The translations under genes and the position numbers were made by a program. A DNA stretch of 64,000 nt, taken from the NCBI GenBank assembly GCA_963682055.1, contig OY821749.1, forward strand, positions 28,837,631 through 28,901,630, read 5' to 3'. Of the stretch, positions 10,221 through 22,683 are shown piece after piece (position 1 is the first letter of the stretch; the number at the start of each line of letters is the position of its first letter). The notes beneath the pieces were generated by a model. The model did not search any database. It was not told the origin of the DNA and saw only the letters and a program-made list of their open reading frames with translations. This DNA comes from Primula veris. Lineage: Eukaryota; Streptophyta; Magnoliopsida; Ericales; Primulaceae.

Positions 10221-11816
10221 AGCGGACATAGCCATTGTATAAATTAATATGTTATCCTAAGAAAAATACATTACGAAATTAATTACCACATATGCATTGC
10301 ATGAAAGATGAGACCCCATACTAGTATGTACTTAGTATAGATAAAAGCGAATGTATAATTGTGCATAAAATAAAGAAATTAAAAAGATACATAAGCAGTG
10401 CCTTTGGAGAAATAATTAAATGGTTACAACTTACAAGGATTCAAACAGAGAAGGCTTAAGTTATCCAGAGGACAACAAGTATCTAAAATAATGGGTTTCA
10501 AATACTTCTCATGAGTCTGCCATTGTTTTCTTTATGTTTAGCCTTTTAAAAAATGCTGAATTTTTTACTTAATTCAATGGTAGTTTTCTCAACATAACTA
10601 AAAGAATTTCCTAAGCATGATTAGAATTATAAAAGTACGTTTTCTGTTGTGAAACAAAAGGTCATTTATCGCTTAAACAAGAATTATAATTTATCTAATA
10701 TGTATACCCTAGGCGGGAAGTATACATTTTTAACTATACGATAAGATAACAATCAATAAAATAAACATCTATAGCCTTACAAAAATATTATAAGATACCC
10801 TATAAATTCTTGGTTAATACAAGTTGATCAAGTGAGAGAGACAAATTAGAGATGGTTTGGATTTCTTACTGATAATAGAGAGATGTATTTTCAATCCGAC
10901 GGATCGAAAATGCACGCACATGTGATTTTAGACTAATATCGATAAATGAGAGAGAAAATATAACAAAAAATAGAGAAGGGGGATGCATATCAATATTCGG
11001 AACATTGACATTAATATGATTGTTCGATAAAATAATAATTTTACCTTTTTTGATTATGTACAATCGGGGAGTTATTACCAATTTTTTTAAAAGTATTATG
11101 TTAACCGTATTTATTATTATTTTGTAAATATTTATCGAACGAACTTTCGTATGATAAATTTGTAATTGTTAAGATGTCCACATATTGAACTCTGGAACCA
11201 TAAATATTCGACGGAACTATAAATGGTGCACACTCATTAGATACATTATTATAATCAATGAAAAAAATTTAAAAATACACGTTGCATTTATTAGTTATAT
11301 TAAAATATTATTTTAATAAATACATATGATTAAGAAACTGTGACATGCTTGATAAGCGTATGCAATATGTTCTCTCAAGGGCTTATTGGTGGGAGGAGAT
11401 TTTTTTCATTTGTCACTATTCTTATAATATTTTTAAGTGTAGATCACTTTATAAGTTATAAAAAACGTTATTATTTTCACAACTTTTTTGTATCTTTTTT
11501 TTACTTAATAATTCAAACAAACACAAAAAAAAAATAGTTTTTAAGTTATTTTTACACTTTAATATATTTCTCGTGTAAATTATAATATTTTTTTCTTAAG
11601 CTTAAAAACAACTTTTAACATCTTTTTTACATTTTAATATATTTTTCTTATAAATTATAAATTTTTTTTTTAAGTTTTTTTTATTGGGCCGAATGACTGA
11701 AAATTAAAAAAAATTCGGCCCACAACCTACATTTAAAAAATCATATAAAAAGAATCATATAACTAATATTCTATAGTATTAATTGCATTGTATCTTGTAA
11801 CATGGTGGTATAATTT
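10221..11816. other. Intergenic, no gene seen
   Basis: Very AT-rich. About 11530-11680 holds two diverged copies of a short unit containing ACACTTTAATATATTT and TAAATTATAA. No coding or RNA feature was recognised. Confidence 0.5.
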
Positions 11817-12894
11817 AGGGGTAATATCATTTTATTGCCCTGAATTTTGGGTCATATTTATTTCAGTGACATGATTTTCAAAAATGTTGAATTAGTGACC
11901 CATGTTTCACATATACTTTGATTTAGTGACCTACTTAAATTCACAAGTTTTAAACAATTGCAATACAACCCACTTAATTTAAAAATGAATAAAATAGACA
12001 TCGATTTGTTGAAAATGACAAAATTAACTATTTAATTTTACAATTTTTGTAAAACATACGTTTTCCGATAAACAAATTTTTCTTTATAATAAATACAATT
12101 TTAGACATAATTTTTGTTCTTTTCAAAAAGGTTTTAATCTGTAAAAAAAATGTTTTAATCAGTAAAAATTACATTACATCCGTAAATAATTTTTGATAAT
12201 TAAAGAAAAGTGTACGGATTAATATTAAAAATTGTCTGGTAAATTACAGAAAATTATTAAAGAAAATTAAACGGAGTTATCGCACATAAAATTTTACGTT
12301 CCCACGACTTCAGCATAGGGTTATATTATTTTTTTCATAACAAAAAGGTTCACAAAAAAATAAACTGGCACTTTTACCAGACTATCAAATAATCAAGATA
12401 TGCGTAGTGTAATTTTCTTTAATATTAATCAGTAAAATTTTCTTTAATTACCAAAAATTATTTACGGATGTAGTGTAATTTTTACGGATTAAAACAATTT
12501 TTTTACAGATTAAAACCTTTCTGAAAAAAAATAAAAAATAAATGTAGTGTTTATTTTGTTGGAAAATTTGTATTCAAAGTCGTTTTTTTTTCCAAAAATT
12601 GTGTCTAAAATTGTATTTATTATAAAGAAAAGTTTGGTTATTGGAAAACGTGTGTTTTATAAAAATTGTAAAATTGAAGAATTAATTTTATCATTTTCAA
12701 CAAATCGGTGTCTATTTTATTAAATTTTAAACTAAACGGACTGTATTGCAATTGTTTAAAACTTGTGAAGTCAAGGATGTAACTAAATCTAAGTATATGT
12801 GAAACATGAGTGTCACCAATTCAATATTTTTTAAAGCCAGATCACTAAACTAAATATGAGCTAAAACTCAATACAATAAAGTGATATTACCCCT
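11817..12894. mobile_element. Fold-back (long-TIR) non-autonomous element
   Basis: Element of 1,078 bp whose two halves are inverted copies. It starts AGGGGTAATATCATTTTATT at 11817 and ends with the near complement AATAAAGTGATATTACCCCT at 12894. Complementarity continues for about 300 bp from each end (for example TTTATAATAAATACAATTTTAG against its complement near 12600) and weakly to the centre. Flanks carry a direct ATAATTT at 11810-11816 and 12895-12901, consistent with a 7-8 bp target duplication. No transposase is encoded. A hAT- or Mutator-mobilised MITE is possible. Confidence 0.75.
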
Positions 12895-13408
12895 ATAATT
12901 TATTTAACTAAAATTACTCTAACAAAATATCAGCCACCATCACACGTCATATTACTAAATTTATGATAAACGGGATGTTATTAAATTTACCATAATATTT
13001 AGCTAGCTATGTATTTGTTGTGTGGGGTAATTTCCGGACCTTCACAATTGGGGCTTGATCGATACCATTTAGTTTTTACTACTGCTACTACTATTTTTTT
13101 AGGCTTAATCACGTCAAAACAACCCGTCCCCGACCTAATTATATAAATAAATACCAACAATTTGTAATCTAACCCGTCCTTAAATAGTGGTCTAATCCAA
13201 AATTTACCCTCATATAACCAACAATTTGTTACATAACCCGTCTCTCTCGAGCAATGCAAATTTTCCTCTCTCTCTAGCTATACAAACAAATTAGGGTTCT
13301 ATGGAAGTAAAATAATAAAAATTCTCTGTCCATACACGGGTTGATAAGAGTTGTGAGACGATATAGCCGATAAAGTGAATGATAACATAAAGATGATCCA
13401 GACTGTAG

Positions 13409-13550
13409 GAGGGAGAAGGGGCTGGGTTTAAGGATGCAGAAGGGGCTGGGTTTAGTCCGTTAATGACAGGGGTCATGAAAATCTGCCGTATCGCATTTCC
13501 TGCTAAAGATCCCCTTCTCAACGAGGGTGATACAATCGAAGGAGTAGAAG
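13409..13550 (+). other. Possible orphan exon
   Basis: An open stretch of 47 codons starts after TGTAG (acceptor-like) and ends at GTAAAC (donor-like). It contains a duplicated EGAGF peptide followed by KICRIAFPAKDPLLNEGDT. Base composition is less AT-rich than the surroundings. I do not recognise a family and found no partner exons. It could be a fragment of the gene whose introns supply the repeats at 13.6 and 16.2 kb. Confidence 0.25.
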
Positions 13551-13587
13551 GTAAACAAATTTCGATTGTTATAAATTTGATTTGATT

Positions 13588-14087
13588 TTAAACGCTGCTT
13601 GTTATAAATTTGATTTCTTCCCCTTTGGTATATATCGTTATTATTCAAGTAATTGTGGCGGCGAAACGCAGACTTTAGGTAGAGCTTCACCAATTTTTGA
13701 TGGCGTGTATAGCGGACAGTCACATTGTCAGCTGTAATTTCAGGGTAATCGCAAGTTTTTGCGTTGGAATTTATTACAAAGCTAAACTTACTAATTATTA
13801 CTGTATGAAAGTAATATCGCCAACCTATTGCACAATTGCCTCTAATACAATCACATATCTAACCATGGGACTAAACTTTGAGACTGATATGGGGTTGCAT
13901 AGAGAGAATTTTCTCAATCTTTTATTATATCGTCACAGATCACTACTGGCCGATAGGCTTTAGGTACTTTCTATATGCTAAATGGTTGTACCTGATGGTT
14001 TATTGTTCTTATAATCAGTGTTTTAGAAAGCAAAATCTTAGCTAAAGCGTTTGTGCTAAAGTTATGCCAAAAACATAAAAACGGTAT
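13588..14087. repeat. Direct repeat copy A (partner at 16208-16728)
   Basis: From TTTAAACGCTGCTT onward, about 500 bp closely matches 16208-16728 in the same orientation, ending at AAAAACGGTA. Copy A lies outside the big palindrome and its partner lies inside the left arm, so the sequence occurs three times in all, once inverted at about 19095-19615. The small open frames in it are antisense shadows of each other. Confidence 0.75.
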
Positions 14088-16207
14088 TTTAAGTTAGATG
14101 TAAGGTTTATTGATATTGATTTTATGATATATTATATTTTGATTTATATTAGTTGAAATGTTTAAAAGTGAAATTACGGATGTAGGAGTTTCATGGTTAG
14201 ATATTTTAAGAACAAAATTATCATGCTGTGAGGTTATTTGAACATGCTTTTCTATTTAAGTAATTATGAAGAGTAAAGGTTAAGAATGAAGTATATAGCT
14301 AGAACTCGGCCACAGTCAGAGACTTTGTACTTAATTGATATTAGCATCTAAACATTTGGGTGGTAAGTTATAAGCTGGAATAGTTGATCTGATTCCTATT
14401 ATGGATGCATTAACATGTGAATTTGGTATGACAACTGTCTTTATATATATCTCCATGTTAGCTTGATCAGGTTATATGATGGTAAAAAGAAAAAAAATGT
14501 TCGAGTTGTGTGAATTTATCTTTGATGAACATCAAGGGCTAGTAACAGTAGTAATGGTTATGTTCTAGTTTTCATGATCCAATTGGATGAGTTTTGGAAA
14601 TTAGTGAAGATTGCTTAGAGGCGGGTTGGCAAAAAATAACATTATATGTAGTAAGCATGTTTAAGGTGCCAACGAGTGATTGTATGTATTTTTGTCGTAG
14701 CTTCAGCATTTTTGGTATTTTAGTGATGGTGAAACTAACCTATAATGTTGATACTGTTAATGAATTCCTGGTCCAAATAAGTTTGAGCTTAACCCATTAA
14801 AATGCTTGAGTTTATACATTACTGTGTCCTAAGTGTACATTGTTCTTGAATAGTATAAATGTTGAGAACTAATTATTTCGGATGTTGATCACTAGCTCAG
14901 ATAATTTGCGATCATTATTCATTGTTGAATTTTCTAGGCAATTTAACACATGCGTGAACATATTAAAGGAAAGTGATGCAAAATTCTGGTGTCTAGTATT
15001 AGGTGTGGTTAGTCCAAAAATTAGTACTATTTTGAGCGGTCTGGTATAGGTTAAAAATGGGTTTTGATGAAATTAGAAACATAATACAAGGTTAGCACCT
15101 TTATTACTAATATGATTACTTTGTCAGAATGTGCAGCGGAAGCTCGGGAAATAGAAATAGATGTTGAAGTAAGGATTCATTTTTTTTTCTTTTCTAGGTA
15201 AATTTTCCAAACGGGAGATAGCGTGAAAAACAAGAAATTATTCTTAAGTTAAGTTCTAGTTTACGTTAATAGGAAACTGTTATACTAGTGATACGTGACA
15301 AGTGGAGATTAGCAAATAAGTGGTTTTGAAGTTAAGTTTCGGGACGAAACTTCTTTTAGTGGGGATGAAACTTCTTTAAAAGAGTGTTAAATCTCATATT
15401 TTGTTTTATTTTATTTTGGTTATTTCTTACATAAGAATTTCTTTGATTAGATTGGTACTATATGATTTTAGGCTAGTTGCTCGGCTATCTACTAATTAAC
15501 ACTTAGCAGGAGTTACATGAGATTTTTTTTAATTAAATTAGAATGTATTAAGAGTTACAGTTACATTTGGTCCTTCATACACACGTTAGGTGTATTTACT
15601 TATATAACTTCACATGTATGAAACTGCCACTTTTATTGATATATATAGGAGATTGATTAGCTTAATTACATTGGATTTAAGAGTGTGAAAGAAAGGGAAT
15701 TAGAAACAGCATAAGCAATAACATTATATGTTGATGGAATTAATTAATGAGCCTATATGCATACACACGAACGTGTAAAATAAGATGGAGAGGTGCTAGC
15801 TATTACTTAGGAGTTTTATTCCACATGTAAACGTAAGCTTGGTGTATGTAATAAAGGTCATTAATGTATAATTAATTTTAATCTGTATGCTTATCAGCTT
15901 ATATTATATATAAGAGTACAGGTTTACTGGGTTAGTAAGGTACTTTGTTTTGTATTATTTTAAAATTTCAGTATCCCTTGTACTGCTATCCTTCTTCTAC
16001 TGTCCCACACACTTAAAAATATAGAAAGCCGCGGAACCGGTTACAGACTAGGGGAGAGCATGTCAATGCGACGGTGTAATATTCGAAGGTTTTGGTAGTT
16101 GCTTGGCTTTGAGCAGCCTGAAAGTGGAAAGGCGAGTTATTTAATCTTTTTTAAAGATTTGAGCCGGGCTTCAAAAAGAGTTTCTTTTACTACGAATCGT
16201 GTTTTTT

Positions 16208-16728
16208 TTAAACGCTGCTTATAATTTTTTTTGATGTTTTCCCCTTTGGTATATATCTTTATTATTCAAGTGACTACCTTCTGAAAATCCATACATCTCT
16301 AAGTAATTGTGGCTGCGAAACGCAAACTTTAGGTAGAGCTTCACCAATATTTGATGGCATGTATAGCGGATAGTCACAGTGTCAGCTGTAATTGCAAGAA
16401 GTTGCATTGGAATTTATTTCAAAGCTAAACTTGCTAATTATTACTGTATGAAAGTAATATCTCCAACCTATTGCACAATTGCCTCTAATACAATCACATA
16501 TCTAATCGTGGGACTAAAATTTGAGACTGATATGGGGTTGCATAGAGAGAATTTTCTCAACCTTTTATTATAGCATCACAGATAACTACTGGCCGACAGG
16601 CTTTAGGTACTTTATATATGCTAAATGATTGTACCTGCTGGTTTATTGTTCTTATAATCAGTATTTTAGAAAGCGAAATCTTAGCTGAAGTGTTTTTGCT
16701 AAAGTCAGCCAAAAACGTAAAAACGGTA
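16208..16728. repeat. Direct repeat copy B (partner at 13588-14087)
   Basis: Same orientation as copy A. Differences from A include a short insertion near 16275-16300 (GACTACCTTCTGAAAATCC). It is mirrored in the right palindrome arm. Confidence 0.75.
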
Positions 16729-16815
16729 AGCTTTTAACAGCCTAAAAGTCGAAAGGCGAGTTATTTAATCTGTTTTAAAGCTTTGAGCCGGGATTTGAAA
16801 AGAGTTTTTTTTTAC

Positions 16816-17400
16816 GACTGCCTTCTGAAAATCCATACATCTCTTAGTAATTGTTACGCAAATACATAATATGCTTATCATGACTGTTAATGGTTTGTAG
16901 GAGTACCCTTTGCTGATCTACTCAAGCCACAATTACACGAGTCGCCGCAATCCTCGAAAAGCTGGGCAGCTATGACCTCACCGTGTCTGAAGCGTACTAT
17001 AAGATTGAGGGTAAGAGTACTACTGAATAGCTTATGATAATATTTGTTGTTTCATTTTAATTATAAATACATAATAGATAAGTTATTGCTGGTGTAGTAA
17101 TTGGTCAATTCATATCTTCATTATTCAAGTGACTGCCTTCTGAAAATCCATAATGGTTTGTAGGAGTACCCTTTGCTGATCTACTCAAGCCACAATTACA
17201 CGAGTCGCCGCAATCCTTGAAAAGCTGGGCAGCTATGACCTCACCGTGTCTGAAGCGTACTATAAGATTGAGGGTAAGAGTACTACTGAATAGCTTATGA
17301 TAATATTTGTTGTTTCATTTTAATTATAAATACATAATAGATGAAGTTATTGCTGGTGTAGTAATTGGTCAATTCTTTCTGAAAATAGCAGTTATTAGGA
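16816..17400. repeat. Tandem duplication inside the left palindrome arm
   Basis: The stretch from CCTTCTGAAAATCCAT through the first exon of the unknown gene to GGTGTAGTAATTGGTCAATT occurs twice (starts about 16818 and 17129). The right arm has a single copy, so this arose after the inverted duplication or was lost from the other arm. Confidence 0.75.
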
Positions 17401-17723
17401 GTTAGTGTTATCAATATTAAGGAGTTAGATCCAACGAACACCTAACTGATTATAAGTTTTAGAGACCTATGATTGCACCAATACATAGCTGATTTTTTTT
17501 TTTTGATTAAGGTACTGGGAACGCTGCTCTTAAAGCTTTCTGTGCCGCTTTTCACGATTCTACTGTGACGGACACAGTCTTAGCCGAGTATTCGAAAGAA
17601 TCGAATGTGGGTACAATTCAACACACGCTGCAATCTTTTAGAGAAGCATATCTTAAAATTCAAAAATGCAAGGAAGATATCAAGAAGATTGAAGTAGAAA
17701 TTGAGAACAAGAAAAAACCATAG
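16901..17723 (+). pseudogene. Unknown two-exon gene fragment, copy 1 (palindrome left arm)
   Basis: Exon-like segment 16901-17010 (acceptor TTTGTAG, donor GGTAAGAG) is tandemly duplicated at 17164-17273 and is followed by exon 17512-17723, ending in TAG. The second half reads as a continuous peptide, with RVAAILEKLGSYDLTVSEAY joined by the splice to GTGNAALKAFCAAFHD, and ends in a Lys/Glu-rich helix (KIQKCKEDIKKIEVEIE). Compared with the right-arm copy, both first-exon copies here lack 4 bases after CTCAAGCCAC, which shifts the frame upstream. No start codon or N-terminus was seen. I do not recognise the family. Four related copies exist in this window. Confidence 0.55.
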
Positions 17724-18036
17724 AGCGGTCCGAGGAGGTTTTTTTTAATCTTTTCGTGGATGACGATCCCATTTATACCATTCTGAACTCTTATTCTACG
17801 GTTCATTATAAGGTGAGCTCTGAGAAGACGACTGCTTCGTTGATACTTCTTAGAAACTATATATGAAGACCTTATACAAGTGAAGAGAGTTAAATATGAA
17901 TGATGTCTGGTACAGAAACTCATAGGTTGGAATGTTAAGTAATTGAGAAAAAAACAGATAACAATAAGTTTTTTTGCCTCTGTACTCAATGGTAGCACTT
18001 TTGTCCTCTCTAAGTGACCAAACCACGATATTTTAG

Positions 18037-18081
18037 TTATTGCTGGTGTAGTAATTGGTCAATTATTTCTGAAGCTAGCAG
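18037..18081. other. Palindrome spacer (about 45 bp)
   Basis: Short unique centre between the two arms. It is itself a copy of arm sequence (TTATTGCTGGTGTAGTAATT occurs near 17351 as well), suggesting that the turn-around happened inside or next to the repeated unit. Confidence 0.7.
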
Positions 18082-21000
18082 CTAAAATATCGTGGTTTGG
18101 TGACTTAAAAGGACAAAAGTGCTACCATTGAGTATAGAGGCAAAAAAATTTCTTGTTATATGTTTTTTTCTCAATTACTTAGTATCCCAACCTATGAGTT
18201 TCTATACCAGACATCATCCCTATTTAACTCTCTTCACTTGTATAAGGTCTTCATATATAGTTTCTAAGAAGTATCAACGAAGCAGCCGTCTTCTCAGAGC
18301 TCACCTTATAATGAACCGTAGAATAAGAGTTCAGAATGGTGTAAATGGGATCGTCATCCACGAAAAGATTAAAAAAGACCTTCTCGGACCGCTCTATGAT
18401 TTTTTCTTGTTTCTCAATTTCTTGCATTTTTGAATTTTAAGATATGCTTCTCTAGAAGAAGATTGCAGCGTGTGTTGAATTGTACCCACATTCGATTCTT
18501 TTGAATACTCAGCTAATACCATGTCCGTCACAGTAGGATCGTGAAAAGCGGCACGGAAAGCTTTAAGAGCAGCGTTCCCAGTACCTTAATCAAAAACAAA
18601 AAAATCAGCTATGTAGTGGTGTAATGGTCTCTAAAACTTATAATCAGTTAGGTGTTCGTTGGATCTAACTCCTTAATATTGATAACACTAACTTCTAATA
18701 ACATAAAGAATTGACCAATTACTACACCAGCAATAACTTCCTATATTATGTATTTATAATTAAAATGAAACAACAAAAATTATTATAAGTTATTCAGTAG
18801 TACTCTTACCCTCAATCTTTTAGTACGCTTCAGACACGGTGAGGTCATAGCTGCCCAGCTTTTGGAGGATTGCGGCGACTCGTGTAATTTCCCGTGGCTT
18901 GAGTAGATTAGCAAAAGGTACTCCTACAAACCATTAACAGTAATGATAAGCATATTATGTATTTGCGCAACAATTACTAAGAGATGTATGGATTTTCAGA
19001 AGGCAGTCGTAAAAAAAAACTCTTTTCAAATCCCGGCTCAAAGCTTTAAAACAGATTAAATAACTCGCCTTTCGACTTTTAGGCTGTTAAAAGCTTACCG
19101 TTTTTACGTTTTTGGCTGACTTTAGCAAAAACACTTCAGCTAAGATTTCGCTTTCTAAAATACTGATTATAAGAACAATAAACCAGCAGGTACAATCATT
19201 TAGCATATATAAAGTACCTAAAGCCTGTCGGCCAGTAGTTATCTGTGATGCTATAATAAAAGGTTGAGAAAATTCTCTCTATGCAACCCCATATCAGTCT
19301 CAAATTTTAGTCCCACGATTAGATATGTGATTGTATTAGAGGCAATTGTGCAATAGGTTGGAGATATTACTTTCATACAGTAATAATTAGCAAGTTTAGC
19401 TTTGAAATAAATTCCAATGCAACTTCTTGCAATTACAGCTGACACTGTGACTATCCGCTATACATGCCATCAAAAATTGGTGAAGCTCTACCTAAAGTTT
19501 GCGTTTCGCAGCCACAATTACTTAGAGATGTATGGATTTTCAGAAGGTAGTCACTTGAATAATAAAGATATATACCAAAGGGGAAAACATCAAAAAAAAT
19601 TATAAGCAGCGTTTAAAAAAAACACGATTCGTAGTAAAAGAAACTCTTTTTGAAGCCCGGCTCAAATCTTTAAAAAAGATTAAATAACTCGCCTTTCCAC
19701 TTTCAGGCTGCTCAAAGCCAAGCAACTACCAAAACCTTCGAATATTACACCGTCGCATTGACATGCTCTCCCCTAGTCTGTAACCGGTTCCGCGGCTTTC
19801 TATATTTTTAAGTGTGTGGGACAGTAGAAGAAGGATAGCAGTACAAGGGATACTGAAATTTTAAAATAATACAAAACAAAGTACCTTACTAACCCAGTAA
19901 ACCTGTACTCTTATATATAATATAAGCTGATAAGCATACAGATTAAAATTAATTATACATTAATGACCTTTATTACATACACCAAGCTTACGTTTACATG
20001 TGGAATAAAACTCCTAAGTAATAGCTAGCACCTCTCCATCTTATTTTACACGTTCGTGTGTATGCATATAGGCTCATTAATTAATTCCATCAACATATAA
20101 TGTTATTGCTTATGCTGTTTCTAATTCCCTTTCTTTCACACTCTTAAATCCAATGTAATTAAGCTAATCAATCTCCTATATATATCAATAAAAGTGGCAG
20201 TTTCATACATGTGAAGTTATATAAGTAAATACACCTAACGTGTGTATGAAGGACCAAATGTAACTGTAACTCTTAATACATTCTAATTTAATTAAAAAAA
20301 ATCTCATGTAACTCCTGCTAAGTGTTAATTAGTAGATAGCCGAGCAACTAGCCTAAAATCATATAGTACCAATCTAATCAAAGAAATTCTTATGTAAGAA
20401 ATAACCAAAATAAAATAAAACAAAATATGAGATTTAACACTCTTTTAAAGAAGTTTCATCCCCACTAAAAGAAGTTTCGTCCCGAAACTTAACTTCAAAA
20501 CCACTTATTTGCTAATCTCCACTTGTCACGTATCACTAGTATAACAGTTTCCTATTAACGTAAACTAGAACTTAACTTAAGAATAATTTCTCATTTTTCA
20601 CGCTATCTCCCGTTTGGAAAATTTACCTAGAAAAGAAAAAAAAATGAATCCTTACTTCAACATCTATTTCTATTTCCCGAGCTTCCGCTGCACACTCTGA
20701 TAAAGTAATCATATTAGTAATAAAGGTTCTAATCTTGTATTATGTTTCTAATTTCATCAAAACCCATTTTTAACCTATAACAGACCGCTGAAAATAGTAC
20801 TAATTTTTGGGCTAACCACACCTAATACTAGACACCAGAATTTTGCATCACTTTGCTTTAATATGTCCACGCATGTGTTAAATTGCCTAGAAAATTCAAC
20901 AATGAATAATGTTCGCAACTTATCTGAGCTAGTGATTAACATCCCAAATAATTAGTTCTCATCATTTATACTATTCAAGAACAATGTACACTTAGGACAC

Positions 21001-21742
21001 AGTAATGTATAAACTCAAATTGCCATCATCCACTCCCCTATTATTATCTTTTTGCAACTCAAGCATTCTAATGGGTTAAACTCAAAAACTTATTTGGACC
21101 AGGAATTCATTAACAGTATCAACATTATAAGTTAGTTTCACCATCACTAAAATACTAAAAATGCTCAAGCTAAGACAAAAATACATACGATCACTCGTTG
21201 TTACCTTAAACATGCTTACTACATAGAATGTTATCTCACCAAAACAAACAAAACAAAAGAAGATGCGGTTTCAATGCCAAAATTAAATAAATGTAAACTT
21301 GAATCAATTTTAATAGTTACTAAGTATTGGAAAATATTGTTATGATACACAATAACTCAATACATGTTCTATATCACTCTATGCACAAACAACAGTTACA
21401 TAACTTACATTCACGGCCTATTACAAATAAACTAAAATTATATTTCACCCTTTCCAATTTTAATTTTTTGCCAACCCGCCTCTTAAGTAATCTTCAATAA
21501 TTTCCAAAACTCATCCAATTGGATCATGAAAACTAGAACATAACCATTACTACTGTTACTAGCCCTTGATGTTCATCAAAGATAAATTCACACAGCTCGA
21601 ACATTTTTTTTTCTTTTTACCATCATATAACCTGATCAAGCTAACATGGAGATATATATAAAGACAAAGTTGTCATACCAAATTCATATGTTAATGCATC
21701 CATAATAAGAATCAGATCAACTATTCCAGCTTATAACTTACC
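18082..21742. repeat. Right arm of the 7.4-kb palindrome
   Basis: Reverse complement of 14362-18036, ending CCAGCTTATAACTTACC at 21742. It carries about 230 bp not present in the left arm at about 21238-21468 and lacks the left-arm tandem duplication. The outer end abuts exactly the outer end of another inverted repeat (21741-23604). Confidence 0.9.
18394..18923 (-). pseudogene. Unknown two-exon gene fragment, copy 2 (palindrome right arm)
   Basis: Mirror copy of 16901-17723. Exon one is 18923-18810 and keeps the undeleted frame FANLLKPREITRVAAILQKL, but a TAT codon has become TAA after VSEAY. Exon two is 18584-18394 and has an internal deletion of about 25 bp in the Lys-rich helix. So this copy is broken at different places from the left-arm copy. 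Function unknown. Confidence 0.55.
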
Positions 21743-22083
21743 GAACCGTTCGGTTATTTTCGGTTCGGTTCGTATTTTTGGGAAAAAATCCCACCCCTAG
21801 CTAGACTAATAGTAGTAATAGCTAGATGTATAAGTATACAACACATTCCAAACAAAAAGATTGTTAATGTAGCAAACTTAAAGTAAAATAACAAATTTAA
21901 AGTAGTAGTGAAAATTTGGATGATTCTTTGTAATTATTAATGCTTTTGTTCGGTCAAACTGGAACTAAACTAACTGTGTTCCGGTGAAAGTACATTGCAT
22001 ATATATCTGTCTCTATCTATTGTATCTCTCACTCCTACTACCAATATATATATCCTTTTTTTTATTTTTTTAGAATATACCAA

Positions 22084-22087
22084 TATA

Positions 22088-22118
<31 letters not shown>
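22084..22118. repeat. (TA)n microsatellite
   Basis: About 17 TA dinucleotides. The mirrored arm at about 41612-41660 carries interrupted ATAT tracts of different length. Confidence 0.85.
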
Positions 22119-22121
<3 letters not shown>

Positions 22122-22525
22122 CATATTTATATGCACAAACAGGTAACATTGCTATCTCTACAAGTAAAAAGACATTTATCAGAATTGAAATCATATTACA
22201 GGCAATTCGACGTTTTTATTTTATCTCATTATATATATAGATACAAATAGATATTCTTATCATCTCATCTCATATTTGTATACCTCATATTTATGTATCT
22301 CATGGTTTTATTGGGTTTTACTAATGAAATCAAAAGTTCGTATGGAATTTCACTTTTATATACACACCACGTCACCATCAAGCATCAACTATGAAAATTT
22401 TGACTATTATTCGATTGTTTTTTAAATTACACCATCAAATTAAGAAAGTTTTGACTTTTACCGATTGATAATCTATCTTATGAGGTGAGAGCAAGTCTTG
22501 GGACAGGCGTTTTTACAGTCTAGCG

Positions 22526-22683
22526 ACCAAGCCCACGCGATGCGTGGTGTGATATGTAGGTTATTGATAACCCGTTTGAAAAACTGCAATCAATTACTCT
22601 GATACCAAGCCCACGCGATGCGTGGTGTGATATGTAGGTTATTGATAACCCGTTTGAAAAACTGCAATCAATTACTCTGATAA
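22526..22683. repeat. 79-bp tandem duplication with a CCACGCgatGCGTGG palindrome
   Basis: Units 22526-22604 and 22605-22683 are virtually identical. Each begins CCAAGCCCACGCGATGCG and ends CAATTACTCTGATA. The mirrored arm (about 41130-41205) has one unit and an interrupted palindrome. Confidence 0.85.

Larger units (their letters stand above)
14362..18036. repeat. Left arm of the 7.4-kb palindrome
   Basis: Starts GGTAAGTTATAAGCTGG at 14362 and ends CCACGATATTTTAG at 18036; the whole arm is repeated in reverse at 18082-21742. Differences between arms: a tandem duplication of about 260-310 bp at about 16816-17400 exists only here, and scattered substitutions and small indels occur throughout. 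Apart from the unknown gene copy at 16901-17723 the arm holds no recognised gene. Confidence 0.9.

Noticed and set aside
17660..18433. 112- and 104-codon frames near the palindrome centre
   Set aside because: They are mirror copies antisense to the unknown gene's second exon, so the openness comes from the arm sequence. The sense-strand exon has better support.
16219..19605. 62- and 64-codon frames repeated in both palindrome arms
   Set aside because: They are antisense to each other, identical only because the arms are copies, and lack any family features.
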